A stretch of DNA of 64,000 nt from Spectribacter acetivorans (GCF_031846305.1 NZ_JAVRHY010000014.1:1-64000); one strand, 5' to 3'. Counted from the first letter of the stretch, positions 27,063-35,000 are shown. Made by a program: numbers and translations. Notes: a model not told the origin generated them from the sequence alone.

Positions 27063-28766
27063 TTGCGCAATCTTTTCAGTCTGCTCGCGGCCGGTCTGGC
27101 CGCGGGGCTTGCCGCCTGTGCCATGCAGGCGCCCCCGGGGAGTCATCCCAGCGTGGATGCCGATGCCGCGAAGGCGCCCGATGCAAGCGTGGAACTGCAG
27201 TACCACGTGCTGGCCGGCGAATGGGCGGTGCAGCGCGGCGAGCGCCGGGCGGCGGCCGAGAATTATGTCGAGGCACTGCGCTATTCCGACGATCCGGCGC
27301 TGGCCGAGCGCGCCACCCGCATCGCCGTATTCGCCGATGCGCCGGAACTGGCGTACCGGGCCGCCCAGGCCTGGGCGCAACGCTCACCCGATGACGATAA
27401 CGCCTACAAGACGGCCGCCCGGCTGGCCCTGACACAGGGCGACGCGGCACGGCTCGATCGCTACGTGCAACGTCTGATGGCCGCCGATGCCGAGCAGCCG
27501 GACGTGGCGCTGCGCGGCCTGGTGGAGGTGCTCAGCGGCGAGCCGTCGCAGGCCGATCTGGCCCTGTCGACGATGGAGGAGCAGGTCGCCGAGCATGACG
27601 ATCTGGCCGAGGCCCATTACGCCAGGGCCCTGCTGGCCCTGCGCTACGAGCGGCTCGAAGCGGCCCGGCAAAGCGCCACGCGGGCGCTTGCCCTGCGGCC
27701 CGACTGGAGCGAGGCGGTGATGCTCCATGCCGGCGTGCTGGTGCGCCAGGGTGACGTGGATGCCGCGCGCGCGCAAATCGACCGCCTGGACGGCACCAGC
27801 GGGGAGCGCGCCGAATACCGCATCGCATTCGCCCGCATGCTGGTGGACAGCGACCAGAACGCAGCGGCCGCGGATGCCTTCGAGTGGGCCCTGGAGATCG
27901 ATCCCGATGACGTGGATGCCCGCTTCGGCCTGGGCGTGCTGGCCCTGACGCTGGAACAGTGGCAGCGCGCCGAACAGGCATTCGAACAGCTCTACGAAGC
28001 TGGCAACCGGGCTGATGACGCCGCCTACTATCGCGCCAGTGCCGCCGAATCACAGGACGACTACACCGAGGCCCGGCGCTGGTACCAGCGGGTGGCCGGC
28101 GGCAGCCATGCGTTCGACGCCAAGCTGCGCGCGGCCCGGATGCGTTATCTGACGGGTGATCTCGCGGCGGCACGGACCGAATTGCGCACGCTGCGCCGCG
28201 ACAATCCCGATCTCGCCGAGCGCCTGTTCCTGGCCGAAGGCGAACTGCTGTACGAGGCCCGACGCTTCGACGACGCCCTGGCGATGTATGACCGGGCGCT
28301 GACGCAGCATCCGGGTGACACCGATCTGCTGTACGGACGCTCGCTGGCGCTCGAGCGCCTCGGACGCATCGATGAAGCCGCCGCGGATCTGCGACAGTCG
28401 CTGGCCGAGGAACCGGATGATCCGCGGGCCCTGAATGCACTGGGTTATCTGCTCACCAATCACACCGATCGGCACCAGGAGGCCCTGGGCTACATCGAGC
28501 GGGCGCTGGAGGCCGAGCCCGATGACGCCGCCATCATCGACAGCATGGGCTGGGTGCAGTATCGCCTCGGCAATCTGGAGAAGGCCCGGGACTACCTCGA
28601 GCGCGCCCATGAGCGATTCCCCGATCCGGAAGTCGCCGCCCACCTGGGCGAAGTCCTCTGGCAGCTTGGCAAGCGGGACCGGGCGCGCGAGGTGTGGCAG
28701 GAAGCCCTGTCCGAGGCCCCGAATCACCCCGTGCTCAACGAGACCATCGAACGGCTGACGCCATGA
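27063..28766 (+). CDS. TPR-repeat lipoprotein
   Basis: A 567-residue outer-membrane or periplasmic TPR protein. The TTG start at 27063 gives a compact lipoprotein signal, RNLFSLLAAGLAAGLAAC; an ATG at 26994 would prefix 23 extra residues. At least ten TPR-like helix pairs follow, for example around LGVLALTLEQWQRAEQAFEQLYEAGNRAD. The same gene stands between hemA and lolB in many gammaproteobacteria. Its job is unknown; protein-protein scaffolding is inferred. Confidence 0.85.
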   Translation: MRNLFSLLAAGLAAGLAACAMQAPPGSHPSVDADAAKAPDASVELQYHVLAGEWAVQRGERRAAAENYVEALRYSDDPALAERATRIAVFADAPELAYRAAQAWAQRSPDDDNAYKTAARLALTQGDAARLDRYVQRLMAADAEQPDVALRGLVEVLSGEPSQADLALSTMEEQVAEHDDLAEAHYARALLALRYERLEAARQSATRALALRPDWSEAVMLHAGVLVRQGDVDAARAQIDRLDGTSGERAEYRIAFARMLVDSDQNAAAADAFEWALEIDPDDVDARFGLGVLALTLEQWQRAEQAFEQLYEAGNRADDAAYYRASAAESQDDYTEARRWYQRVAGGSHAFDAKLRAARMRYLTGDLAAARTELRTLRRDNPDLAERLFLAEGELLYEARRFDDALAMYDRALTQHPGDTDLLYGRSLALERLGRIDEAAADLRQSLAEEPDDPRALNALGYLLTNHTDRHQEALGYIERALEAEPDDAAIIDSMGWVQYRLGNLEKARDYLERAHERFPDPEVAAHLGEVLWQLGKRDRAREVWQEALSEAPNHPVLNETIERLTP

Positions 28767-29410
28767 TTGGCCGCGGCCATGCCCGCTGGCTGGTGATGAT
28801 GGCGCTTGTCGGTCTGCAGGGCTGCGCCATCATCGGCACCCCCGCCCAGCGCGATCCCGGCGTGGCCGATCCGGCCGCGTGGGAAACCCGGCAGGAGCGG
28901 CTGGCCGAGCTGGACGGCTGGTCCCTGCAGGGGCGCGCGGCCACCGGCAAGCTGCTGGGCTGGACCGGCAATCTCAGCTGGCGCCAGCGCGCGGAGGAAT
29001 TCCGCATCCGTCTGGCAGGACCGCTGGGTGCCGGGGGATTTCGCGCCGACGGCACCCTGGAGCGCGTGCGCATTCGCACCCGGGAAGAAACCTTTAACAC
29101 TGAAATGCCGGAAGCGTTGGTGGAGGAAATCCTGGGCTGGCGTTTTCCGCTGACCGGCCTGCGCTACTGGGCCCTGGGCCTGCCGGAGCCGGGCAAGCCC
29201 GCCAAGCTGACGGTTGACGACAACGGCCTGCTGATCGGCATGGAACAGGCCGGCTGGCGGCTGGATTTCCCGGCGTATGAGGCCCATGACGGGCTGGCCC
29301 TGCCCAAGCGCATCACCCTCACCGACGACGAACACACCATTCAGCTGGTGGTGGACCGATGGTTCGATCTGAGCGGCGCCGAAATTGAATCGGCGTCGGG
29401 AGAATCATAG
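28763..29410 (+). CDS. lolB: Outer-membrane lipoprotein receptor LolB
   Basis: Accepts lipoproteins from the LolA carrier and inserts them in the outer membrane. 215 residues, with lipobox LQGC after the signal helix. The mature protein has the LolB pattern WSLQGRAATGKLLGWTGNLSW and the KRITLTDDEHTIQLVVDRW end. The start overlaps the TPR gene stop as ATGA. The usual next gene, ispE, is absent here; a damaged tRNA-Gln copy follows instead. Confidence 0.93.
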   Translation: MIGRGHARWLVMMALVGLQGCAIIGTPAQRDPGVADPAAWETRQERLAELDGWSLQGRAATGKLLGWTGNLSWRQRAEEFRIRLAGPLGAGGFRADGTLERVRIRTREETFNTEMPEALVEEILGWRFPLTGLRYWALGLPEPGKPAKLTVDDNGLLIGMEQAGWRLDFPAYEAHDGLALPKRITLTDDEHTIQLVVDRWFDLSGAEIESASGES

Positions 29411-29495
29411 AATTCGCGCCATTCCGGCCCCGGACCTCCGGCACAACATGCCGTACCGACGAGGTCGACCGGGTACAATTCGACACAGCGATTTC

Positions 29496-29745
29496 TGGGA
29501 CGTAGCAAAGCGGTAAGGCAACGACGTCTTCAATAGACAACCGATCCCGTGATGCGCAGGTTCGATAAACAAGCGCACGGACGCGCTTGTTGACAGCGGC
29601 GCCCGGCGCCGCTGGCCCGCAGGGCGAGGGACAGGAAAGTCCCGAGCATAAGAAATTGCAGGGACGCAATTTCTAACAGTGCCGTGTAAGCGGCACTGGC
29701 CCGAAGGGTGAGCGCCAGGATGGCCGGAATAATCCTGCCGCCGGC
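29496..29745 (+). pseudogene. Interrupted copy of the tRNA-Gln gene
   Basis: Bases 29461-29566 repeat the promoter and 5' two-thirds of the intact tRNA-Gln gene 290 bp downstream, from GTCGACCGGGTACAATTCGA to GCGCAGGTTCGA, with a few mismatches. The anticodon loop holds about 12 extra bases including a small hairpin (GTCT/AGAC), so no Gln anticodon remains. After TTCGA the T loop is opened by about 160 bp of stem-loops, and the T-stem and acceptor 3' half then resume as AATCCTGCCGCC at about 29731. Sequence alone cannot say whether it is transcribed. Confidence 0.8.
29568..29730 (+). repeat. Two tandem stem-loop modules inserted in the T loop of the damaged tRNA-Gln copy
   Basis: Module 1 has hairpins 29568-29591 (9-bp stem, loop ACGGAC) and 29594-29614, then GGCCCGCAGGGCGAG. 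Module 2 has hairpins 29651-29674 (9-bp stem, loop AGGGAC) and 29677-29698, then GGCCCGAAGGGTGAG. Stem sequences differ completely between the modules while pairing, loops and linkers are kept, which is covariation and indicates that the folded structure matters. Confidence 0.75.
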
Positions 29746-29763
29746 TGGATGAGATCGACCGGG

Positions 29764-29769
29764 TACAAT
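29764..29769 (+). promoter_or_regulatory. Probable -10 (TACAAT) of the tRNA-Gln gene
   Basis: TACAAT lies 17 bp before the mature tRNA-Gln 5' end, in GTCGACCGGGTACAATTCGAC-like context. The same block is duplicated at 29474-29479 before the damaged copy, so both could be transcribed. Confidence 0.5.
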
Positions 29770-29785
29770 TCGACAACGCGATTTC

Positions 29786-29860
29786 TGGGGCGTAGCCAAG
29801 CGGTAAGGCAACGGGTTTTGATCCCGTGATGCGCAGGTTCGAATCCTGCCGCCCCAACCA
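29786..29860 (+). tRNA. tRNA-Gln (anticodon UUG)
   Basis: A complete 75-nt cloverleaf. Acceptor TGGGGCG pairs with CGCCCCA, followed by discriminator A and an encoded CCA. The D arm contains GCCAAGCGGTAAGGC. Anticodon stem ACGGG/CCCGT has loop TTTTGAT (anticodon 29818-29820). The T stem GCAGG pairs with CCTGC around TTCGAAT. It sits at the usual site between the lolB region and prs. Confidence 0.96.
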
Positions 29861-29912
29861 AACAAACCACCACCCAACCACAAAGACCCCTCAACCAATG
29901 ACAGGTAACAGA

Positions 29913-30866
29913 ATGGCGGACTCCAGGTTGATGGTCTTTACCGGCAACGCGAATCCGGTGCTGGCGCGGGATGTGGCCGGGTATCTGAAGGTGCCGGTGG
30001 GCAAGGCCTCGGTCGGCAAGTTCTCGGACGGCGAAGTGATGGTCGAGATCGAGGAAAATGTCCGCGGTCGCGACGTGTTCGTGGTCCAGCCGACCTGCCA
30101 GCCCACCAACGACAACCTGATGGAGCTGCTGATGCTCATCGACGCCCTGCACCGGGCGTCGGCGGGCCGCATCACGGCGGTGGTGCCCTATTACGGCTAC
30201 GCGCGGCAGGATCGGCGGCCGCGTTCGGCGCGGGTGCCGATCTCGGCCAAGGTGGTGGCGAGCATGCTCGGTTCGGTGGGTACCGACCGCGTGCTCACCG
30301 TGGATCTGCACGCCGACCAGATCCAGGGCTTTTTCGACATGCCGGTGGACAACATCTATGCCTCGCCGATCCTGCTGGGCGACCTGTGGCGGCGCAAGAA
30401 CGACAAGCTGATCGTGGTATCGCCGGACGTCGGCGGCGTGGTGCGGGCCCGGGCCCTGGCCAAGCGGCTGGATGATGCCGACCTGGCGATCATCGACAAG
30501 CGGCGCCCGCGGGCCAACGAATCCAAGGTGATGAACATCATCGGCGACGTGGCCGGCAAGCAGTGCATCATCGTGGATGACCTGGTCGATACCGCGGGCA
30601 CGCTGTGCCAGGCCGCCGGGGCCCTCAAGGACGCCGGCGCGGAAAGTGTCCACGCCTATATCACCCACCCGGTGCTGTCGGGGCGGGCGGTGAGCAATAT
30701 TTCCGAGTCGGTGCTGGACGAACTGGTGGTCACCGACACCATTCCGTTGTCGGAAGAGGCGGTGGCCTGCGATCGCATTCGCCAGCTGCCGATCGCGGCC
30801 CTGCTGGCCGAAACCATCCGCCGCGTCAGCAACGAGGAATCGGTCAGCACGCTGTACGTGGACTAG
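29913..30866 (+). CDS. prs: Ribose-phosphate pyrophosphokinase
   Basis: Makes PRPP from ribose-5-phosphate and ATP for nucleotide, histidine and tryptophan synthesis. 317 residues from ATG 29913 (MADSRLMVFTGNANP), against 315 in E. coli; ATG 29898 is an alternative. Clear signatures: FSDGEVMVEIEENVRG, YGYARQDRR, DLHADQIQGFF and the PRPP loop VDDLVDTAGT. Confidence 0.97.
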   Translation: MADSRLMVFTGNANPVLARDVAGYLKVPVGKASVGKFSDGEVMVEIEENVRGRDVFVVQPTCQPTNDNLMELLMLIDALHRASAGRITAVVPYYGYARQDRRPRSARVPISAKVVASMLGSVGTDRVLTVDLHADQIQGFFDMPVDNIYASPILLGDLWRRKNDKLIVVSPDVGGVVRARALAKRLDDADLAIIDKRRPRANESKVMNIIGDVAGKQCIIVDDLVDTAGTLCQAAGALKDAGAESVHAYITHPVLSGRAVSNISESVLDELVVTDTIPLSEEAVACDRIRQLPIAALLAETIRRVSNEESVSTLYVD

Positions 30867-30915
30867 GTGCGGATAAATCGCGGGTTGACCCCTCACATTT
30901 CTTTGCGATAGCCGC

Positions 30916-30921
30916 TATAAT
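30916..30921 (+). promoter_or_regulatory. Consensus -10 (TATAAT) upstream of rplY
   Basis: A perfect TATAAT lies in the 175-bp gap between prs and rplY. TTGACC occurs at 30885-30890, but the 25-bp spacing is too long, so the -35 is uncertain. It would give a leader of about 115 nt before the rplY ATG. Confidence 0.5.
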
Positions 30922-31041
30922 GCTCGGCCTTTTGCGGGGCGGTCCGACCGTCCACCGCGACATTTCCCGTTTCAATCCGTTCATAAATGAGGCTGACGGG
31001 CCTTTTGCCCGCGCCCAGGACGACCCGGAGCCGACGCTGCC

Positions 31042-31761
31042 ATGAAACCCTTTGAGCTCAACGCCGAAACCCGCACGGCCCAGGGCCGGGCCGAAAACCG
31101 CCGCCTGCGGCGCCAGGGCAAGGTGCCCGCCATCATCTACGGTGGTGCCGGCGAGCCGGTGATGCTGTCATTCGATCATGACGATCTGAGCCATCACCTG
31201 GACAACGAGGCGTTCTACTCGCACGTGATCAAGATCAACGTGCCCGGCGGCAAGCCGGAAGAAGTGGTACTGCGTGATCTGCAGCGCCATCCCGCGCGTC
31301 CGTTCATCCAGCACGTGGATCTGCTGCGTGTGGTCGCGGGCGAAGCCCTGCGCATGAACGTGCCGCTGCACTTCATCGGCGAGGACGACTGCCCCGGCAT
31401 CAAGGAAGAGGGCGGCATCGCCACCCACAGCATGAACGACGTGGAAGTCGAGTGTCTGCCGCGCAATCTGCCCGAGTACATCGAGGTGGATTGCTCCGCG
31501 CTGGCAGTCAACGACGCCCTGCATCTGTCCGACCTCAAACTGCCGGAAGGTGTTGAGCTGGTCGACCTGATGCACGAGACCGATCGCACCGTGGTCACCA
31601 TCCAGCTGCCGCGCGCCGCGCTGGAGCTGGAAGAGGAAGAAGCCGCCGAGGCCGAGGCAGCCGCGGAAGAAGCCGCTGCCGAGGACGAGGATGGCGGCGA
31701 CGACAGCGACTCCGACGAGGGCGAGGCCGAGGCTTCCGGCGACGACGAAGACAAGGGCTAA
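31042..31761 (+). CDS. rplY: 50S ribosomal protein L25, Ctc form
   Basis: Binds 5S rRNA. 239 residues, the long two-domain CTC type rather than the 94-residue E. coli form. The N-terminal L25 domain opens FELNAETRTAQGRAENRRLR with the family NRRLRRQGKVPAIIYGG; the beta-rich TL5/CTC C-terminal domain follows from about residue 100. The last 45 residues are an unusually acidic Glu/Asp/Ala tail. It is followed by pth and ychF as in most gammaproteobacteria. Confidence 0.95.
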   Translation: MKPFELNAETRTAQGRAENRRLRRQGKVPAIIYGGAGEPVMLSFDHDDLSHHLDNEAFYSHVIKINVPGGKPEEVVLRDLQRHPARPFIQHVDLLRVVAGEALRMNVPLHFIGEDDCPGIKEEGGIATHSMNDVEVECLPRNLPEYIEVDCSALAVNDALHLSDLKLPEGVELVDLMHETDRTVVTIQLPRAALELEEEEAAEAEAAAEEAAAEDEDGGDDSDSDEGEAEASGDDEDKG

Positions 31762-31782
31762 GCCGGCGGCCCGATTGTCGTC

Positions 31783-32367
31783 GTGACGGCCGAGGTGCGT
31801 GCCCTGGTGGCGCTCGGGAATCCGGGCGCCAAGCACGAGCGGCAGCGCCACAACGTGGGTTTCTGGCTGGCCGACGCCATGGCCATGACCTACCAGACGT
31901 CGTTCCGCGAGCAGTCCAGGTTCAAGGGCTGGGTGGCCCAGGTGACGGTCGGCGGCGAGCCGCTCTGGATGCTCAAGCCGGCGACGTTCATGAACCGCAG
32001 CGGCGAGTCGGTGCAGCCGTTCGCCGCGTTCCACAAGTTCACGCCGGAACAGCTGCTGGTGGTCCACGATGATCTGGACCTGCCGCCCGGCGCCATCCGC
32101 ATCAAGCGCGGCGGCGGGCATGGCGGCCACAACGGTCTGCGTGATATTCACCGGGTGATCGGCCCTGACTACGCCCGCCTGCGTATCGGCATCGGCCATC
32201 CCGGCCACCGCGAAGCCGTACTCGGCCACGTGCTGGGCGTGCCGCCGGCCGACGAGACGGATGCGCTGCTGGACGGGCTGGAGCGGGCCTACGCCGGGCT
32301 CGAACGAATGCTGGACGGCGACTGGAACCGCGCCGCCCAGTTCCTGCATACCCAACCGGAGACCTGA
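31783..32367 (+). CDS. pth: Peptidyl-tRNA hydrolase
   Basis: Recycles peptidyl-tRNA released from stalled ribosomes. 194 residues from GTG 31783. The active-site His is in RHNVGFWLAD and the Asp in VVHDDLDLPPG; FMNRSGESV and GGGHGGHNGLRD are also conserved. Immediately upstream of ychF. Confidence 0.96.
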   Translation: MTAEVRALVALGNPGAKHERQRHNVGFWLADAMAMTYQTSFREQSRFKGWVAQVTVGGEPLWMLKPATFMNRSGESVQPFAAFHKFTPEQLLVVHDDLDLPPGAIRIKRGGGHGGHNGLRDIHRVIGPDYARLRIGIGHPGHREAVLGHVLGVPPADETDALLDGLERAYAGLERMLDGDWNRAAQFLHTQPET

Positions 32368-32369
32368 TC

Positions 32370-33461
32370 GTGGCACTGCGCGCCGGCATCGTCGGCTTGC
32401 CCAATGTCGGCAAGTCCACCCTGTTCAACGCCCTGACGGCTGCCGACATTCCGGCCGAAAACTACCCGTTCTGCACCATCGACCCGAATGTCGGTGTGGT
32501 GCCGGTGCCCGATCCGCGCCTGCAGGCGCTGGCCGATATCGTCAACCCGGCCAAGATCGTCCCCACCGCGATGGAATTCGTGGACATCGCCGGCCTGGTG
32601 GCCGGCGCGGCCCAGGGTGAGGGTCTGGGCAACAAGTTCCTCGCCCACATCCGCGAAACCGACGCCGTGCTGCACGTGGCCCGCTGCTTCGTCGACGACG
32701 ACGTGACCCACGTGGCCGGCGCCGTGGACCCGCTGCGCGACGTGGACATCATCGACACCGAACTGGCGCTGGCGGACCTGGAAACCGCCATCCGGGCCCG
32801 CGACCGCGCGCTCAAGGCCGCCAAGGCCGGGGGCAAGGAAGAAATCGCGCGAGCCAAGCTGTACGAGGCCCTGGTGGCGCACCTGGATGAAGGCAGGCCG
32901 GTTCGTGCCGGTGACTGGTCCGAGGCCGATCGTCAGCGCATGTACGAGCTGCATCTGATTACCGCCAAGCCGGTGCTGTACGTGGCCAACGTCGACGAGA
33001 ACGGGTTCCAGAACAATCCGCTGCTGGACAAGCTGCAGGCCCGGGCCGACGACGAGGGCGCGCAGGTCGTGGCAGTCTGCGCCGCGCTGGAAGGCGAGAT
33101 GGCGCTGCTGGACGAGGCCGACAAGGCCGAATTCCTGGCCGACCTCGGGCTCGAGGAGCCCGGCCTCAACCGCGTTATCCGGGCCGCCTACCGGCTGCTG
33201 GGTCTGCAGACCTACTTCACCGCCGGGCCGAAGGAAGTCCGCGCCTGGACCGTGCGCATCGGCGCCACCGCGCCGCAGGCCGCCGGGGTGATCCACACCG
33301 ATTTCGAGCGCGGTTTCATCCGCGCCGAGGTCACCGCCTACGACGATTACGTCGGACTGGGCGGCGAGCAGGGCGCCAAGGAAGCCGGCAAGCTCCGGCT
33401 CGAGGGCAAGGAGTATCGGGTGAACGAGGGCGACGTGATGCACTTTCGTTTCAACGTCTGA
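32370..33461 (+). CDS. ychF: Redox-regulated ribosome-associated ATPase YchF/EngD
   Basis: An Obg-family P-loop protein that binds ATP and ribosomes. 363 residues from GTG 32370, the same as E. coli. G1 is GLPNVGKSTLFNAL and G3 is DIAGLVAGAAQGEGLGN. The C-terminal TGS domain starts near residue 278 with TYFTAGPKEVRAWTV. The gene is separated from pth by 2 bp. Confidence 0.97.
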   Translation: MALRAGIVGLPNVGKSTLFNALTAADIPAENYPFCTIDPNVGVVPVPDPRLQALADIVNPAKIVPTAMEFVDIAGLVAGAAQGEGLGNKFLAHIRETDAVLHVARCFVDDDVTHVAGAVDPLRDVDIIDTELALADLETAIRARDRALKAAKAGGKEEIARAKLYEALVAHLDEGRPVRAGDWSEADRQRMYELHLITAKPVLYVANVDENGFQNNPLLDKLQARADDEGAQVVAVCAALEGEMALLDEADKAEFLADLGLEEPGLNRVIRAAYRLLGLQTYFTAGPKEVRAWTVRIGATAPQAAGVIHTDFERGFIRAEVTAYDDYVGLGGEQGAKEAGKLRLEGKEYRVNEGDVMHFRFNV

Positions 33462-33516
33462 TTGCCCGCCGGGCTCGACTTTCCCCCCGCCTTTTGAGTA
33501 AGATTCGCGCCGCCGT

Positions 33517-33592
33517 GGCCACGTAGCTCAGGGGTTAGAGCACAGCATTCATAATGCTGGTGTCGGTGGTTCAAATCCACCCGTGGCTACCA
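33517..33592 (+). tRNA. tRNA-Met (anticodon CAU, elongator type)
   Basis: A complete 76-nt cloverleaf. GGCCACG pairs with CGTGGCT (one G-U), with discriminator A and encoded CCA. Anticodon stem CAGCA/TGCTG surrounds TTCATAA, and T stem GGTGG/CCACC surrounds TTCAAAT. The absence of an initiator-type 1-72 mismatch and three G-C anticodon pairs indicates elongator Met; lysidine-modified Ile(CAU) cannot be fully excluded. It is followed by two repeats that end with its own 3' half. Confidence 0.95.
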
Positions 33593-33771
33593 TTTTTCCC
33601 TCGCGTATCTGCCAGCGCACGAGTTTCGTCAGCGACGACACCCGTGTTGTTTATCGCTGGTGTCGGCGGTTGCGCGGGCCTTCCTGGCCCGCGTCCTGCG
33701 GACTCGCCGCTAAGCGGCTCGCGTCGATCGGCCATCCGTGGCCGATCGGTCAAATCCACCCGTGGCTACCA
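33593..33771 (+). repeat. tRNA-Met-derived repeat unit A
   Basis: After about 63 bp of spacer, GCTGGTGTCGGCGGTT (33656-33671) repeats the variable loop and 5' T-stem of tRNA-Met. Hairpins follow at 33673-33693 (loop TTCCT) and 33725-33748 (9-bp stem, loop ATCCGT). The unit then ends with TCAAATCCACCCGTGG plus CTACCA (33750-33771), identical to the tRNA 3' end including CCA. The T loop has in effect been opened by a stem-loop array. Confidence 0.8.
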
Positions 33772-34020
33772 TTTTCCTTCCGCGCCTCCATAACCCCACA
33801 AGCCTCATCTGGGGCGACACGCGTGTTGTTTTGGCTGGTGTCGGAGGTGGACTGCGGCCGTCCCTGGCCGCAGCCCTTCGGGTGGCGCTTACGCGCCATC
33901 AACCGGGCTCTCCTTGCCGGGTTTATGACTGCGGCCATCCGTGGCCGCCGCCCTTCGGGCGACGCTTTCGCGTTATCTCGATCGGCACTCCTGCCGATCG
34001 ATCAAATCCACCCGTGGCTG
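33772..34020 (+). repeat. tRNA-Met-derived repeat unit B
   Basis: Same plan as unit A with a longer array. The spacer shares CGACAC-CGTGTTGTTT with unit A. GCTGGTGTCGGAGGTGG is at 33834-33850. Hairpins lie at 33852-33873 (loop GTCCCT), 33931-33948 (loop ATCCGT) and 33979-34000 (9-bp stem CGATCGGCA). TCAAATCCACCCGTGGCT closes the unit at 34002-34019 but lacks the CCA. Confidence 0.8.
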
Positions 34021-34340
34021 TCTTTAACTCAGTGTTTTGTAGCTAACCCCTGGACTCTCCATGCAACGCGTTGCGGGGAGATTCGGGGGACTCAGCTATC
34101 CAACAATCTTCATTAGCGGTCGACTTCCCCATCGCAGGCGGTGTTGGCGGCCTTGCGTCAGTTGGTGGATTTCCGCGGCGGAGTAGCGCGTTGCGATCGG
34201 CCGTACGGCGACTCGTTGCTCGCATTGCGGCGCCGCACTGGCGGTTGCCGCGACACATGCGAGATGGCTGTTCGCGGTGGTCTTCATGTCGTCGCCGGGC
34301 GGTGCGTTCTTCTGGCGTGCCCTGGCTAGCCCTGGCCGCC
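34021..34340 (+). other. 320-bp gap with no recognisable gene
   Basis: Between the end of repeat unit B and the toxin operator. Open frames exist on both strands, including one of 87 codons on the minus strand, but none matches a known protein family and the sequence carries no obvious hairpin series. It may be a remnant of inserted DNA that came with the toxin-antitoxin genes. Confidence 0.4.
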
Positions 34341-34385
34341 TGTCCAATATATTGGACACTGGTGCAATCGTCCACTATGGTAGAC
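34341..34385 (+). promoter_or_regulatory. Promoter and operator of the toxin-antitoxin operon
   Basis: An 18-bp perfect palindrome TGTCCAATATATTGGACA (34341-34358) overlaps a -35-like TTGGAC (34352-34357). TATGGT (34376-34381) is a fair -10 at 18 bp, within a second, imperfect palindrome GTCCACTATGGTAGAC (34370-34385). The predicted start of transcription falls at or next to the toxin ATG at 34388, which suggests a leaderless mRNA. Binding by the HTH antitoxin is inferred. Confidence 0.6.
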
Positions 34386-34387
34386 AG

Positions 34388-34687
34388 ATGGTCGAGGTCA
34401 TCAAGAGCGCTACGTTCGACGCCTGGCTGAATGGCTTGAAGGATCAGTCGGCAGCGCGTCGGATCAACGCCCGCATCGATCGGCTGGCGCTGGGTAACCC
34501 CGGCGACGTGAAGGCGGTGGGCGATGGCGTGAGCGAGATGCGCCTGACCTATGGCCCGGGCTACCGGGTGTATTTCCTGCAGCAAGGGACAGTGCGGGTG
34601 GTGCTGTTGTGCGGCGGCGACAAGAGCGGCCAGGCGCGCGACATCGCCCGCGCCAAGCGCATTGCCCAGGCATGGAGATCGTCATGA
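34388..34687 (+). CDS. RelE/ParE-superfamily toxin (HigB-like)
   Basis: A 99-residue addiction-module killer protein. The motif order FDAWLNGLKDQSAARRINARIDRL, GDGVSEMRLTYGPGYRVYF and a GGDKSGQARDIARAK end is that of the RelE-like group with Lys/Arg-rich active site. It probably cleaves mRNA on the ribosome. Its stop overlaps the antitoxin ATG as ATGA. Toxin-first order is typical of HigBA. The module is embedded within the tRNA-Met repeat array. Confidence 0.85.
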   Translation: MVEVIKSATFDAWLNGLKDQSAARRINARIDRLALGNPGDVKAVGDGVSEMRLTYGPGYRVYFLQQGTVRVVLLCGGDKSGQARDIARAKRIAQAWRSS

Positions 34688-34992
34688 GCGAGAAATTCAG
34701 TGCATACGATTCTGCCGATTACATCCACAGCGACGCCGACGCTGCCGCGTACCTGCTGGCGTGCATGGAAGAGGGCGGTGACGATCCGGCCTTTCTGGCG
34801 CACGCGCTGGGCGTGGTGGCTCGCGCCCGCAACATGAGCCAGCTGGCGCGCGATGTCGGTATCAGCCGCGCCGGCCTGTACCAGGCCCTGGACGCCGACG
34901 GCAACCCGACGCTGACCACCGTGGTCGGCGTGCTGAAGGCGCTGGGGCTGCGGCTTTCCGTGGCGCCGCTGGGCAAGGGCGAGGCGGCCTAG
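34684..34992 (+). CDS. HTH antitoxin of the RelE/HigB-like module
   Basis: A 102-residue antidote protein. The C-terminal half has a helix-turn-helix: MSQLARDVGISRAGLYQAL followed by PTLTTVVGVLKALGLRL, as in addiction-module antidote (HigA-type) proteins. The acidic N-terminus probably wraps the toxin. It likely represses the operon through the palindromes at 34341-34385. Confidence 0.87.
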   Translation: MSEKFSAYDSADYIHSDADAAAYLLACMEEGGDDPAFLAHALGVVARARNMSQLARDVGISRAGLYQALDADGNPTLTTVVGVLKALGLRLSVAPLGKGEAA

Positions 34993-35000
34993 CCGTTGCC

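Noticed and set aside
30885..30921. TTGACC with TATAAT as a standard promoter pair before rplY
   Set aside because: The spacing is 25 bp, too long for a sigma-70 promoter; only the TATAAT is kept as a likely -10.
33593..34020. CRISPR-like array
   Set aside because: There are only two to three units, unequal in length, each built of different hairpins and tRNA sequence; no cas genes or uniform repeats are present.
34096..34359. An 87-codon minus-strand frame before the toxin operon
   Set aside because: No recognisable family, no ribosome site, and it runs through the toxin operator palindrome.
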